Assembly: GCF_000754095.2 (NCBI RefSeq)
Contig: NZ_JQSG02000006.1
Location: 995,501 to 1,059,500, forward strand
Source: Acidihalobacter prosperus
GTDB lineage: Bacteria; Pseudomonadota; Gammaproteobacteria; DSM-5130; Acidihalobacteraceae
Reading direction: 5' to 3'
Length of the DNA: 64,000 nucleotides
The position numbers and the translations under genes were made by a program. The notes below the pieces were generated by a model. That model saw only the letters and a list, made by a program, of their open reading frames with translations. It did not search any database and was not told the origin of the DNA. The first letter of the stretch is position 1. The number at the start of each line of letters is the position of its first letter. Positions 27,420 to 36,483 of the stretch are shown in pieces.

Positions 27420-28808
27420 ATGGCCCAGACCGCCCCCCGGCAACCGCATACCTCCGGCTGGCAGAGCCAGGACAGCGCGCATCACCTGCACCCCTTCACC
27501 GACTACAAGGCACTCAACGCCAAGGGCTCGCGCATCATCACGCATGCCGAGGGTTGCTACATCTGGGATTCGGAGGGCAACAAGATCCTCGACGGCATGG
27601 CCGGGTTGTGGTGCGTGAACATCGGCTACGGGCGCAAGGAGTTGGCCGATGCGGCGTACGCGCAGATGCAGGAGCTGCCTTACTACAACAACTTCTTCCA
27701 GTGCTCGACGCCGCCGGCGGTGGAGCTGTCCGCGCTGCTCGCTGAGCTGACCCCGCCGCAGTTCAAGCACGTCTTCTTCACCGGCTCGGGCTCGGAGTCC
27801 AACGACACCGTGCTGCGCATGGTGCGCTACTACTGGAAGCTCAAGGGCAAGCCCTACAAGAAGATCATCATCGCGCGCGACAACGCCTACCACGGCAGCA
27901 CCGTGGCCGGCGCCAGCCTGAGCGGGATGAAGGCGATGCACGCGCAGGGCGATCTGCCGATTCCCGGCATCGCGCACATCGAGCAGCCGTATCACTTCGG
28001 CGTGGCGCCGGAGATGGACGTGAACGAGTTCGGCCTGCGCGCGGCGCGCGCACTGGAGCGCAAGATCGACGAACTCGGCGAGTGCAACGTCGCCGCCTTC
28101 ATCGCCGAGCCGATCCAGGGGGCGGGCGGGGTGATCGTGCCGCCCGACAGCTACTGGCCCGAGATCAAGCGCATCTGCGCCGAACGCGACATCCTGCTGG
28201 TGGCCGACGAGGTCATCACCGGCTTCGGCCGGCTCGGCACCTGGTTCGGCTCGCAACACTACGGCATCGAGCCAGATCTCATGGCCATCGCCAAGGGGCT
28301 GTCGTCGGGCTACCAGCCCATCGGCGGCGTGCTGGTCGGCGACAAGGTGGCCGACGTGCTGATCGGGGAGGGCGGCGAGTTCTTCCACGGCTTCACCTAC
28401 TCCGGCCATCCGGTGGCTGCCGCGGTGGCCGCGACCAATCTGCGCATCCTGCGCGACGAGCGCATCATCGAGCGTGCGGCGGAGGATGTCTCGCCTTATC
28501 TGCAGCGGCGCTGGCGCGAGCTCGCCGACCATCCTCTGGTCGGCGAGGCGCGCGGCGTGGGCATGGTCGCGGCGCTCGAACTGGTCAAATCCAAGTCGCC
28601 GCGCGAGGATTTCGCGCCGGCCGGCAAGGTCGGCACGCTGTGCCGAGACATCTGCGTCGAAAACGGGCTGGTCATGCGCGCGGTTCGCGATACCATGATC
28701 ATCTCGCCGCCGCTGGTGCTGAGCCGCGAACAGGTGGACGAGCTGATCGAGAAGGCAACCCGCTCTCTGGACCAGGCGGCGACGCGGCTGGGCGAGGTGA
28801 TGCGATAA
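27420..28808 (+). CDS. spuC: Putrescine--pyruvate aminotransferase
   Basis: This class III PLP aminotransferase (462 aa) moves an amino group from putrescine to pyruvate, giving 4-aminobutyraldehyde and alanine. It has ILDGMAGLWCVNIGYGR, FFTGSGSESNDTVLRM, VADEVITGFGRLG and the PLP lysine in AIAKGLSSG. In the spu layout it offers a glutamylation-independent branch. Its alanine product could be handled by the ald gene of the beta-alanine operon. The catalogue name of the family is shared with other omega-aminotransferases, so substrate is by context. Confidence 0.88.
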   Translation: MAQTAPRQPHTSGWQSQDSAHHLHPFTDYKALNAKGSRIITHAEGCYIWDSEGNKILDGMAGLWCVNIGYGRKELADAAYAQMQELPYYNNFFQCSTPPAVELSALLAELTPPQFKHVFFTGSGSESNDTVLRMVRYYWKLKGKPYKKIIIARDNAYHGSTVAGASLSGMKAMHAQGDLPIPGIAHIEQPYHFGVAPEMDVNEFGLRAARALERKIDELGECNVAAFIAEPIQGAGGVIVPPDSYWPEIKRICAERDILLVADEVITGFGRLGTWFGSQHYGIEPDLMAIAKGLSSGYQPIGGVLVGDKVADVLIGEGGEFFHGFTYSGHPVAAAVAATNLRILRDERIIERAAEDVSPYLQRRWRELADHPLVGEARGVGMVAALELVKSKSPREDFAPAGKVGTLCRDICVENGLVMRAVRDTMIISPPLVLSREQVDELIEKATRSLDQAATRLGEVMR

Positions 28809-29175
28809 CGGGTGGCGCCCTGTTTTGGTGCGCGGCGGCCGACCCGGAACTTGCGAAGGGCGGCGTTTAGGATAAACGACGGGCTGACGCGGCGCCGCGC
28901 GGAGTCAAGGGTGGACATGGAACCGCGATGTATCCATCGCGCATATTAATGACCGGGGCTGTGCGGCTCTCGATGCGGAGCCGCGTGACGTGCGCCAGCG
29001 TTGCTTCGGGGGCGGCCGCGCGTGTCGCGTCTAATATATTGATCAGTCGCGGGGCTTGTCGGGGCTGTCTGATTAGGTGATTGGCACGTATCTTGGTAAT
29101 GAAATCCGGTGTGCCGCTGTTGGGCCATGGGTCTTCGGCACCATGATAGGCCGCAGCGATCAAGGGGAGAAACAC
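28809..29175. other. 367-bp spacer before polyamine transporter
   Basis: No gene is seen. There is a GCGGCGCCGC palindrome near 28890. A TGGCACG-N4-TTGGT string at 29082-29097 resembles a sigma-54 promoter but lacks the -12 GC. The transporter may have its own promoter here, because the distance from spuC is long for read-through alone. Confidence 0.5.
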
Positions 29176-30285
29176 GTGGCGACAGCATTGGACCGACGGA
29201 CGACCCCGACCGGCCAGACCGGTGCCTCGACAGGCGTTGGTCTCGAGGTGGTCAATCTCAGCAAACGGTATGACGGCCATCCCGCGCTGGCGGGCGTCGA
29301 TCTCAAGGTGCGTCCCGGCGAGTTCTTCACCCTGCTCGGCCCCTCCGGCTGCGGCAAAACCACGCTGCTGCGTCTGATCGCGGGGCTGGAGCGCCCCGAT
29401 GGCGGCGACGTGCTGATCGACGGCCGCGAGGTCACAACCCAGGCTGCCCACGCGCGCAAGGTCAATACGGTATTCCAATCCTACGCCTTGTTTCCCCATC
29501 TCAACGTGGCCGACAACGTCGCCTTCGGCCTGCGCATGCAAGGCATGGACAAGCCCGCGCGCCAGCGCAAGGTGGCCGAGATGCTCGCCTTCATGCACAT
29601 CGAGGCACTGGCGGGCAGGCGGCCGGAGCAGCTTTCCGGCGGGCAGCAGCAGCGTGTGGCGCTGGCCCGCGCGCTGGTCAACGAACCGCAGATTCTGCTG
29701 CTCGACGAACCCCTGTCGGCGCTCGATGCCAAACTGCGCGCAGAACTGCAACTGGAGCTCAAGCGTACCCAGCGGAGGCTCGGCATGACCTTCGTCCTGG
29801 TGACCCACGACCAGGCGGAGGCGCTGACCCTGTCCGACCGCATCGCGGTAATGCGCGACGGGCTGGTGGAGCAGGTCGGCGGCGTCACCGAACTTTACGA
29901 GCGCCCGCGCACGGCTTATGTCGCGGAATTTCTGGGGCAGGCCAACAGTCTGGAGGTCAACGGCATCACCGGCGACGAGGTGGATACGCCCATCGGCCGG
30001 TTGCGCCTGCACGAGCCACCGGCCGCAGGTCTGCACCAGGTGATGGTGCGCCCCGAACGACTCTCGCTGGGTGCGACGGCCGATGAGGCCTGCAACCGTT
30101 TCGAGGCCCGCGTGGTCGAGCGTATCTATCTCGGCGCCGGCACTCGTTACGCACTGGACGTCGGCGGCGCGGCATTGGTGGCGATGGTCACGCACCAGTC
30201 TCATGACACGCACTTGCCCGCAGAGGGCGAGACCGTGCAGGTGCAGGTGCATCCGCGCGACATCGTGCCTCTGGCGGAGCGCTGA
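29176..30285 (+). CDS. potG: Polyamine ABC transporter ATPase
   Basis: ATPase of a PotFGHI/SpuDEFGH-type putrescine importer (369 aa). Walker A is GPSGCGKT, the signature is LSGGQQQRVALARAL, Walker B is ILLLDEPLSALD, and the switch histidine is in VLVTHDQ. A TOBE domain follows from about residue 285. A GTG start at 29176 with AGGGGAG 6 bases upstream is preferred to an ATG at 29077. It is the first of four transporter genes. Confidence 0.9.
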   Translation: MATALDRRTTPTGQTGASTGVGLEVVNLSKRYDGHPALAGVDLKVRPGEFFTLLGPSGCGKTTLLRLIAGLERPDGGDVLIDGREVTTQAAHARKVNTVFQSYALFPHLNVADNVAFGLRMQGMDKPARQRKVAEMLAFMHIEALAGRRPEQLSGGQQQRVALARALVNEPQILLLDEPLSALDAKLRAELQLELKRTQRRLGMTFVLVTHDQAEALTLSDRIAVMRDGLVEQVGGVTELYERPRTAYVAEFLGQANSLEVNGITGDEVDTPIGRLRLHEPPAAGLHQVMVRPERLSLGATADEACNRFEARVVERIYLGAGTRYALDVGGAALVAMVTHQSHDTHLPAEGETVQVQVHPRDIVPLAER

Positions 30286-30314
30286 CGCGTGGACCGGCTC
30301 CGGAGGCGCCATCG

Positions 30315-31205
30315 ATGAAGGCGGTGTTGCGGCGCGGTTTCCATTTCGCTCTCACCGTCGGTCCGGGCGTGGCCTGGATCACGCTGTTCCTGTTTCTGCC
30401 CAGCCTGCTGATGGCTCTGCTCGCGTTCATGACCAACGACCCCTACGGTCAACCGGCGCTGCCGCTGACCGTGCACGCGTTCACACAGGTCGCCGGCTAC
30501 AGCTTCCTGGGCTGGAGTCCGGGCAATCTCGAGGTGGTCTGGCGCTCGCTGTTGCAGGCCGCCTACACCACGGTTGCCACGGCGTTGCTGGCGTACCCGC
30601 TGGCCTTCTTCATCGCCCGCGCGCCGGTTCGCTACCGCCCGGTGCTGCTGCTGCTGGTCATCGTGCCCTCGTGGACCAACCAGGTGGTGCGCACCTACGC
30701 CTGGATGCAGATTTTGGCGCCCGACACCTGGCTGTCCCATGTTGCCGTCGCGCTCGGTTTCCTGCCGCAGCATATGGGCCTTTATCCGAGCAGTTTCGCG
30801 GTCTCCATGGGGCTGGTCTACAACTACCTGCCGTACATGGTGTTGCCGATCTACGCTTCAGTGGAAAAACTCGACTGGCGCCTGGTCGACGCCGTGCGCG
30901 ATCTCTACGCCAGCGGCTGGCGGGTATTCCGCCATGGTGTGTTCCCGCAGACCGTGCCGGGTCTACTGGCCGGCATCATCCTGGTGGCCATACCTGCCTT
31001 CGGCGCCTATATCGTGCCGCAGCTGCTCGGCGGCGACCGGGCGATGCTGCTCGGCAATCTGATCGCGCAGCAGTTCAGCTCGATGCCCGACTGGCCCTTC
31101 GGCGCCGCGCTCACCCTGGTGATGCTGCTGTTCACCTTCGGCGGGCTGGTCGTGTTCCGTCGCATGGCCCGGCGCCTCAATGCCGGCGAGGCGAACCTGC
31201 TATGA
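30315..31205 (+). CDS. potH: Polyamine ABC transporter permease
   Basis: Inner-membrane permease of the polyamine importer (296 aa, six transmembrane helices). The EAA loop that contacts the ATPase reads DAVRDLYASGWRVFRHGVFP. LVYNYLPYMVLPIYASVEK is a PotH/PotB family stretch. It starts 29 bases after potG and overlaps potI by 4 bases (ATGA). Confidence 0.9.
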   Translation: MKAVLRRGFHFALTVGPGVAWITLFLFLPSLLMALLAFMTNDPYGQPALPLTVHAFTQVAGYSFLGWSPGNLEVVWRSLLQAAYTTVATALLAYPLAFFIARAPVRYRPVLLLLVIVPSWTNQVVRTYAWMQILAPDTWLSHVAVALGFLPQHMGLYPSSFAVSMGLVYNYLPYMVLPIYASVEKLDWRLVDAVRDLYASGWRVFRHGVFPQTVPGLLAGIILVAIPAFGAYIVPQLLGGDRAMLLGNLIAQQFSSMPDWPFGAALTLVMLLFTFGGLVVFRRMARRLNAGEANLL

Positions 31206-32035
31206 GGCGCGCTTCCGCCATCGATCGCGCGATGCAGGGCATGGCCATCGCCACCCTGGCCTTTCTTTGGCTGCCGTTGTTTGTCGTGGTGGCCTTCTCG
31301 TTCGAGCCGGAGGCCGCGGCGGTACATCTCACGGGGTTCACCTTCGATTGGTACGAGCGCGTCTGGCAGCAGGGCGGCATGCTGCACGCCTTGTTCCGCT
31401 CGCTCGAGCTCGGTCTGCTGTCGGCCGCTGCGGGCACCGTGCTCGGTGCGTTGCTCGCCGTTGGACTGCATCGCTACCGTGGCCGTGGCTTCGCCATCCT
31501 GGCCTTGATCGTCTATCTACCGATCGTCATGCCCGACGTGATCTACGGTATTTCACAGATGGTGTTCTTCAACTACATGCACCGGTTCATCGGCTGGCCC
31601 AGTGCCGGACTGGTGACCATGGGCATCGCCCACGTCAGCTTCCAGATTCCCTACGTCGCACTGGTGGTCTATGCCCGGCTGGTCGGCCTCGATCGCAACC
31701 TGGTACATGCTGCCGCGGATCTCTATGCCTCGCCGCTCAAGAGCCTCTACGCCTTCTGGCTGCCGGTACTCAAGCCGGCGCTGATCGCCGGTTTCCTGCT
31801 GGCCTTCACGTTGTCGCTGGACGATTTCGTGATCAGTTTCTTTACCAGCGGCCCCGGCAGCGTGACCCTGCCGATCTATATCTGGGGCAGCATCGCACGT
31901 CATGGCGTCACGCCTCAGACCAATGCGATCGCCAGCCTCATGATCGGTGCGGTGCTCCTGGTCGCACTGGCGCAAACCTTTTTCCAAGCCCGTCGACACG
32001 GGTACCTGTCGTCCCACGGCCAACCGTCCGCCTGA
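31202..32035 (+). CDS. potI: Polyamine ABC transporter permease
   Basis: Second permease of the importer (277 aa, six helices). The EAA loop is HAAADLYASPLKSLYAFWLP, and FTLSLDDFVISFFTSGPGS is the PotI/PotC family signature. The start codon overlaps the potH stop, implying coupled translation in a 1:1 heterodimer with PotH. Confidence 0.9.
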   Translation: MRRASAIDRAMQGMAIATLAFLWLPLFVVVAFSFEPEAAAVHLTGFTFDWYERVWQQGGMLHALFRSLELGLLSAAAGTVLGALLAVGLHRYRGRGFAILALIVYLPIVMPDVIYGISQMVFFNYMHRFIGWPSAGLVTMGIAHVSFQIPYVALVVYARLVGLDRNLVHAAADLYASPLKSLYAFWLPVLKPALIAGFLLAFTLSLDDFVISFFTSGPGSVTLPIYIWGSIARHGVTPQTNAIASLMIGAVLLVALAQTFFQARRHGYLSSHGQPSA

Positions 32036-32061
32036 CCATCTCAGCAAGGGGAATATCGAAA

Positions 32062-33123
32062 ATGAAACTACTCAAGAAAAGCCTGTTGTTGCTTTCGATC
32101 GCGGCCTTGCCCGCGCTGGCCTCGGCCGAACAGACCCTGTATCTGTTCAACTGGACCGAGTACATGAATCCGAAGATCATCAAGCAGTTCGAGGCCAAGT
32201 ATCACGTCAAGGTGGTGCAGACCTACTACTCCTCGAACTCCGAACTGCTCGCCAAGCTCAACGCCGGCGGCACCTCGCAGTACGACGTCGTCGTGCCGTC
32301 CAACTACATGATCGAACGTATGGCCCATGCAGGCCTGATCCGAAAACTCGACAAGTCGAAACTGCCGAACTTCAAGAATCTGATGCCGGAATTCCAAAAC
32401 ACGGCCTACGACCCGAACGACGAGTACGCCATCCCCTATCAGTGGGGTACCACGGCGCTGGCCTACGACACCCGCAAGTTCAAGAATCCTCCGCAGACCT
32501 GGGGCATTCTGTTCGACCCCAAGGTCAACCCCAGCTATCCCTTCGCGCTCATGGGCGGCAGCGGCCAGGACACCCTGCACGCCGCCTGCGCCTACCTCGG
32601 TTACGGCTTCAACTGCGACAAGGTCGAGCAGTGGAAGGAAGCAGCCAAGCTGGTCATCGAAACCAAGAAACGTCATAACTTCGTCGGTTTCGTCGACGGT
32701 ACCCCGGCGCTGCACCAGCTCGAAAAGGGCGTGATCGCCGCCGGCATCGTCTACAACGGCGACCTCGCTAACGAAATCGAGAGCAGCCCGAAGGCGACCA
32801 AGTACATCAAGTACATCATCCCGAAGGGCGGCGCCGAGGTATGGGTGGACAACATGGCCATCCCGTCGCATGCGCCGAATCCCGAACTGGCGTACAAGTT
32901 CATCAACTTCATCCTCGACGCCAAGATCGGCGCCGAACTGTCTAACTACAACGTCTACGCCAGCCCCAATGCGGCCGCCAAGCCCTACCTCGACAAGGTG
33001 CTGACCTCGCCGCTGGTGCAGCCGACGGCCGAGCAATGGAAGCGCCTGCATTACATGCCGGGTCTCAAGGGCGAAAAAATGCAGGCCTATCAGGCCATCT
33101 GGCGCGCCGTGCGCGAACATTGA
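32062..33123 (+). CDS. potF: Periplasmic polyamine-binding protein
   Basis: Periplasmic solute-binding protein of the importer (353 aa). A Sec signal peptide spans about residues 1-22 (KKSLLLLSIAALPALASA, cleavage before EQTLYLFNW). YLFNWTEYMNP, SNYMIERMAHAGLIRKLDK and YNGDLANEI are PotF/SpuD features. Aspartate and tryptophan residues of the amine cage are plausible but cannot be assigned without alignment. It is placed last in the operon and followed by a strong terminator. Confidence 0.9.
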   Translation: MKLLKKSLLLLSIAALPALASAEQTLYLFNWTEYMNPKIIKQFEAKYHVKVVQTYYSSNSELLAKLNAGGTSQYDVVVPSNYMIERMAHAGLIRKLDKSKLPNFKNLMPEFQNTAYDPNDEYAIPYQWGTTALAYDTRKFKNPPQTWGILFDPKVNPSYPFALMGGSGQDTLHAACAYLGYGFNCDKVEQWKEAAKLVIETKKRHNFVGFVDGTPALHQLEKGVIAAGIVYNGDLANEIESSPKATKYIKYIIPKGGAEVWVDNMAIPSHAPNPELAYKFINFILDAKIGAELSNYNVYASPNAAAKPYLDKVLTSPLVQPTAEQWKRLHYMPGLKGEKMQAYQAIWRAVREH

Positions 33124-33140
33124 TCAAGGTTTGAAGCGAC

Positions 33141-33174
33141 GCCCCTTCCGTCGGTGGCGGGAGGGGCTTTTTTT
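33141..33174 (+). terminator. Rho-independent terminator after potF
   Basis: A 12-bp stem (GCCCCTTCCGTC / GGCGGGAGGGGC, two G-U pairs, 3-base loop) is followed by seven T residues. It ends the puuD-spuBC-potGHIF transcript. Confidence 0.9.
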
Positions 33175-33381
33175 GTTGAGCGCGCGAGCCGCTGGTGAGT
33201 GTGATCGGCGGTCATGAAGCCGGCACTCGTTGGGCCTCGCCTTGCCCGGGCGGGCTTTGCGAGGCTGGTGATTGCCGGGATGGCCCCGTTATAGGGTGAC
33301 CCCATAGCCTGCTGACGGCTCGTCGCCCTCCGGCACGCAATCTGCTTGGCAATCACCCGTCACTCACGGCAAGGAGAGGGT

Positions 33382-34236
33382 GTGGAGCAGATCGGCATCA
33401 TCAGGGAGATTTGGCGTTACCCGGTCAAGGGCATGGCGGGCGAAGCGCTGAAGGAGGGGCGGCTGGTCGCTGGCGCCGGCATCGAGGGCGACCGTCTATG
33501 GGCACTGCGCGATACCGCGCGGGGCGAGATCCAAGGCTGCAAGTTCCGGCCCGAGCTGCTGGGCTGCGACGCGCGACTGCGTGCGGACGGCAGCGGCCAT
33601 GTGGACGTGCGGTTTCCCGAGGGCGACGTGATGGGCAGCGACGATGGCGACATCCATGCAAGCCTGTCCGCGCTTACCGGGCGCTCATCGACCCTCGAAG
33701 CCCTGCGGCCGCTTGGGGACGGCAGCTTCTACCGGCGCCACAAAGCAGACGACCACACCTGGTTCGAGGAACTCAAGGCGACCTTCGCGCGTCTGCCGGG
33801 CGAGCCATTGCCGGATTTCAGCGGTGCGCCACCTGAGTTTTCGGAGTATGTCTGTCAGCCCGGGACGTTCTTTCTGGTCACGCCGTTCCATTTGGTGACC
33901 ACCGCCACGCTGGCTCGGTTGCGCGCCTCGAGTCCCGCGGCGGACTGGAACGTGCGCCGTTTTCGGCCGAACGTCGTGATCGAGACAGCGCCCGAGGCCG
34001 AGGGGTACGTCGAGCAGGATTGGATCGGGCGCAAGCTACATCTGGGTTCGGCCCGGGTGGCTTGCACCGAGACGACGCCGCGCTGCGGCGCGGTCGCACG
34101 CAAGCAGCGCGGACTGTCGGAGGACGCCTCGATCTTGCGCAGCATCGTCCGCGAAGCGGAGCAGAACCTGGGCATCTATGGCAGAGGGCTGGAGACAGGC
34201 TGCCTGCGCGTCGGTGATGCGGTGTACTTGATCTGA
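33382..34236 (+). CDS. MOSC domain protein
   Basis: A 284-aa MOSC-family protein with an N-terminal MOSC-N beta-barrel (IREIWRYPVKGMAGEAL, GDRLWALRD) and a C-terminal MOSC domain with RFRPNVVIET and the conserved cysteine in TTPRCGAV. Related proteins (YcbX, YiiM, mARC) handle molybdenum cofactor and reduce N-hydroxylated compounds. The GTG at 33382 follows AAGGAG by 5 bases and is chosen over an ATG at 33346. The neighbouring remains of a nitrate reductase gene make a molybdenum link tempting but unproven. Confidence 0.8.
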   Translation: MEQIGIIREIWRYPVKGMAGEALKEGRLVAGAGIEGDRLWALRDTARGEIQGCKFRPELLGCDARLRADGSGHVDVRFPEGDVMGSDDGDIHASLSALTGRSSTLEALRPLGDGSFYRRHKADDHTWFEELKATFARLPGEPLPDFSGAPPEFSEYVCQPGTFFLVTPFHLVTTATLARLRASSPAADWNVRRFRPNVVIETAPEAEGYVEQDWIGRKLHLGSARVACTETTPRCGAVARKQRGLSEDASILRSIVREAEQNLGIYGRGLETGCLRVGDAVYLI

Positions 34237-34373
34237 GGGGGTGACCGGCCTCCGGCAGCCATCGCCTCGTGGAAATCCGGTCAATGCAGTGTCCTGGGTA
34301 CGGCGGACCAGCATATGCCGCGCCGACGGTTGCCGATGCGCTTGGTTACCGTCGGCCATGAGCGGCGGATTCG

Positions 34374-34557
34374 TCAGGCCTGACGTTTGCGAACGATCTG
34401 ATAGCGCCGTCCGAGGTGCCGACCGGGGCACTCCAGATATGCACCAGTCGCGTAAAGGGGAATAGCAGGAACGCCGTCAGCCCAGGAACAGATGGATTTT
34501 GTATACCCAGGGCACCAGAGCGATGAAATGTATGTTTACACTTGCATGATTCTCGCC
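34374..34557 (-). pseudogene. narI: Decayed 3' end of narI (nitrate reductase gamma)
   Basis: The minus strand encodes the last 60 or so residues of NarI, the cytochrome b subunit of membrane nitrate reductase, broken by two single-base losses. Frame 1 reads VPWVYKIHLFLG then a stop; a second frame continues TAFLLFPFTRLVHIWSAPV; a third ends HLGRRYQIVRKRQA and stop (34374-34376). Restoring one base at each junction joins all three. The two histidines are 18 residues apart, as the heme ligands of E. coli NarI (187 and 205). Nothing NarI-like is visible upstream of 34557. Confidence 0.8.
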
Positions 34558-34952
34558 ACCGAATTCGTGTTTCTTGCGGCGGTTATCTCGGGTCGGGTTC
34601 GGCGTCACTTTCGGCTACGCGACGCGATGGCTTGCTCTCTAGACTGAAGTGATTCAGCCTCGGACCGTGGAGTCGAATCGCGTCGCTGCCAGATGCCTGT
34701 TGGGGATGCGTATGCCGCGCGGCATATCGGCCGCGGGGAGTGCGCCGGAGACATGGGGTTGCGATGACAGGACCGGGTGCTTGCCGGATGCGGATGGCGC
34801 CGTCATCCGATCCGTCGCGAACGGAAAATCAATCCGCATTATTGAGTCCCGATGGCTTCGCAACCGTCCCCGACGCGACTCGTCGAGGCTCCCCCCTCAC
34901 TGCATGAACAACGAAATTGCGCTATTTCTAGCATCGGCCAGGACGGTCCGTG

Positions 34953-34966
34953 TTGACCCAGATCAA
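34953..34966. promoter_or_regulatory. Orphan FNR/DNR-type box
   Basis: TTGAC-CCAG-ATCAA, one mismatch from consensus, lies in a 450-bp stretch (34558-35008) with no gene. On the minus strand it points toward the narI remnant; it may be what is left of a nar promoter. It sits 43 bases beyond the 3' end of the regulator gene. Confidence 0.5.
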
Positions 34967-35008
34967 GCCGGCCATGCGTGTGCGGGATGTCGGGTTGGGC
35001 TGAGGTTG

Positions 35009-35683
35009 TCAGGTGTGCAGGGTGGGGGCGGCCGCGAGCGTGCGCAGGCCGGGAATGTCGAGCAGGTGCACGCTGCGCGCGTGTACCTGCACCAGGCCAC
35101 GCCGTTGCAGTTCGCCGAGCAGGCGCGACAAGGTTTCCGGCTTGATCGCGAGATGGGCGGCGATCACGGTTTTCGACGCGGGCAGTTCGAGACTCCGATC
35201 GGATTGCGCCTGTGCCAGCAGGTAGGCGATCAGCCGGTAGTGTGCGCCTTCGAGCGTCTGCGCCTCGATTTCCGCCAACAGCCCCTGGATGCGACGCGTT
35301 TGCCGCCCGAGCAGCGCCAGACAGGCGACTGGGGATTCCAGCAGTAAGGAGCGGAAAACCGCGGCATCCACGGTCCACACCTCGCTGGCTTCGAGCGCCT
35401 CTGCGCCGACCGGATAGACGGGGTGCTCCATGAAGGCGACGCCTTCGGCGAAGGTGTCGCCCGGTGCGACGATATTCATCACCTTTTCGCCTCCCTGCCG
35501 GGAGAGCATGAACAGTTTGATATGCCCCGTGCGCAGCAGGAAGAAGGTGCGCGCCGGCGTGCCGGCATCGAACAAGGTCTCGCCGCGCGCGAGTTTTCGA
35601 CGTCCGATGTGGCGTGCCAGGCTGTCGAGCTGGTGTTGGTCCAGGCTGGCGAAAAGACCGATGTCCTGCAGGGTTTCGATCAT
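35009..35683 (-). CDS. dnr: Crp/Fnr regulator, Dnr-like
   Basis: A 224-aa Crp/Fnr-family regulator. The N-terminal cyclic-nucleotide-like domain spans about 1-125 and a C-terminal winged helix about 150-215. No N-terminal cysteine cluster is present, so it is not an FNR-type iron-sulfur oxygen sensor; DNR/NnrR proteins sense NO with heme. The recognition helix contains ETLSRLL, the E--SR pattern that reads TTGAT half-sites in FNR. FNR/DNR boxes flank it on both sides. The dnr name is by similarity and context. Confidence 0.8.
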   Translation of the reverse strand: MIETLQDIGLFASLDQHQLDSLARHIGRRKLARGETLFDAGTPARTFFLLRTGHIKLFMLSRQGGEKVMNIVAPGDTFAEGVAFMEHPVYPVGAEALEASEVWTVDAAVFRSLLLESPVACLALLGRQTRRIQGLLAEIEAQTLEGAHYRLIAYLLAQAQSDRSLELPASKTVIAAHLAIKPETLSRLLGELQRRGLVQVHARSVHLLDIPGLRTLAAAPTLHT

Positions 35684-35796
35684 GGGCGGGCGCTTCAGCG
35701 AGTGGGCGCGAACAGGCGTGCAGACAAGGAGCGATCAGTCTAACGCATCGCACGTTGCATGCCCGTATCCTCCCGTTCGGATCCGGCCGCTCAGGC

Positions 35797-35810
35797 TTGA
35801 CCTGGATCAA
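35797..35810. promoter_or_regulatory. FNR/DNR-type box in regulator/hemerythrin gap
   Basis: TTGAC-CTGG-ATCAA lies between the divergent dnr-like gene (start 35683) and the hemerythrin gene (start 35943). It could mediate autoregulation, hemerythrin activation, or both. Confidence 0.6.
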
Positions 35811-35942
35811 GGCCGTCGATCCGCGTCTGGCGCCATGCTCTGCATCCAGGCGATGACCAGAGCGCCGAAGAGCCGGCTCCGCCGCGTATCGCGGACTGAT
35901 GGCTGGCGTGGCCAAGGTGCGTGAGGAGGAGGGCCGAACATC

Positions 35943-36482
35943 ATGTTGTTACCGACACCATCTGCCGGTTTTGAGGATCCTTTGGGTTTGCTCGCGGATT
36001 GCCACCGGCGCATGGAAATATTCTGTGGCCGGCTCGAGCTTATGCCGGCACACCTGGATACACACGGTTCCGATGAGACGGCACGCAGGGCGGCGGCCGG
36101 TATCGTGGCCTATTTCGAGCATGCCGCGCCCCTGCACCATGCCGACGAGGAGACAGATTTGCTGCCGATGATGTGTCGTCGCGCATGCGCCCCCAAGGCA
36201 CGGGCGGCGGTGGCGGCATGGAGCGTCCGCATCGATGAGGATCATCGCGCCCAGTCGGCTGCCTGGCACGGTGTGCGTGCCGCGCTGCAGGCATTGAGTC
36301 GCGGGGATGGCGTGCAGGCGCCGGATGCCGGAATGTTTGTCGACATGACACGGGCGCATTACCGCTTCGAGGACGAGACGGTATTGCCGCTGGCGCGAAC
36401 ACTGCTTACGGCACAAGACCTGACGGCGCTCGGACGCGCCATGGCGAGACGGCGCGAGCATGATTCTCGGGACGGGCCCTAG
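35943..36482 (+). CDS. Hemerythrin HHE-domain protein
   Basis: A 179-aa four-helix hemerythrin-like protein. Candidate iron ligands are in CHRRME, HHADEETDLLP, DEDHRAQ and HYRFEDETVLP, in the usual H, HxxxE, H, HxxxE order. Such proteins bind O2 or NO, or take part in repair of nitrosylated iron-sulfur clusters. The ATG follows a strong GAGGAGGAGGG. It is followed directly by another hemerythrin-containing gene and preceded by an FNR/DNR-type box. Confidence 0.85.
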   Translation: MLLPTPSAGFEDPLGLLADCHRRMEIFCGRLELMPAHLDTHGSDETARRAAAGIVAYFEHAAPLHHADEETDLLPMMCRRACAPKARAAVAAWSVRIDEDHRAQSAAWHGVRAALQALSRGDGVQAPDAGMFVDMTRAHYRFEDETVLPLARTLLTAQDLTALGRAMARRREHDSRDGP

Positions 36483-36483
36483 C

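Noticed and set aside
29082-29097. Sigma-54-like string TGGCACG-N4-TTGGT before the polyamine transporter
   Set aside because: The -24 element is perfect but the -12 has GG in place of the near-invariant GC, and no NtrC site was found nearby.
33175-33381. Possible riboswitch (for example molybdenum cofactor) before the MOSC gene
   Set aside because: There is a nested GC-rich hairpin near 33235-33275, but it lacks the size and arms of the known molybdenum cofactor motif.
34558-35008. Possible small genes in the gap between the narI remnant and the Crp/Fnr gene
   Set aside because: Open frames on both strands lack ribosome sites and family features; only the FNR/DNR-type box stands out.
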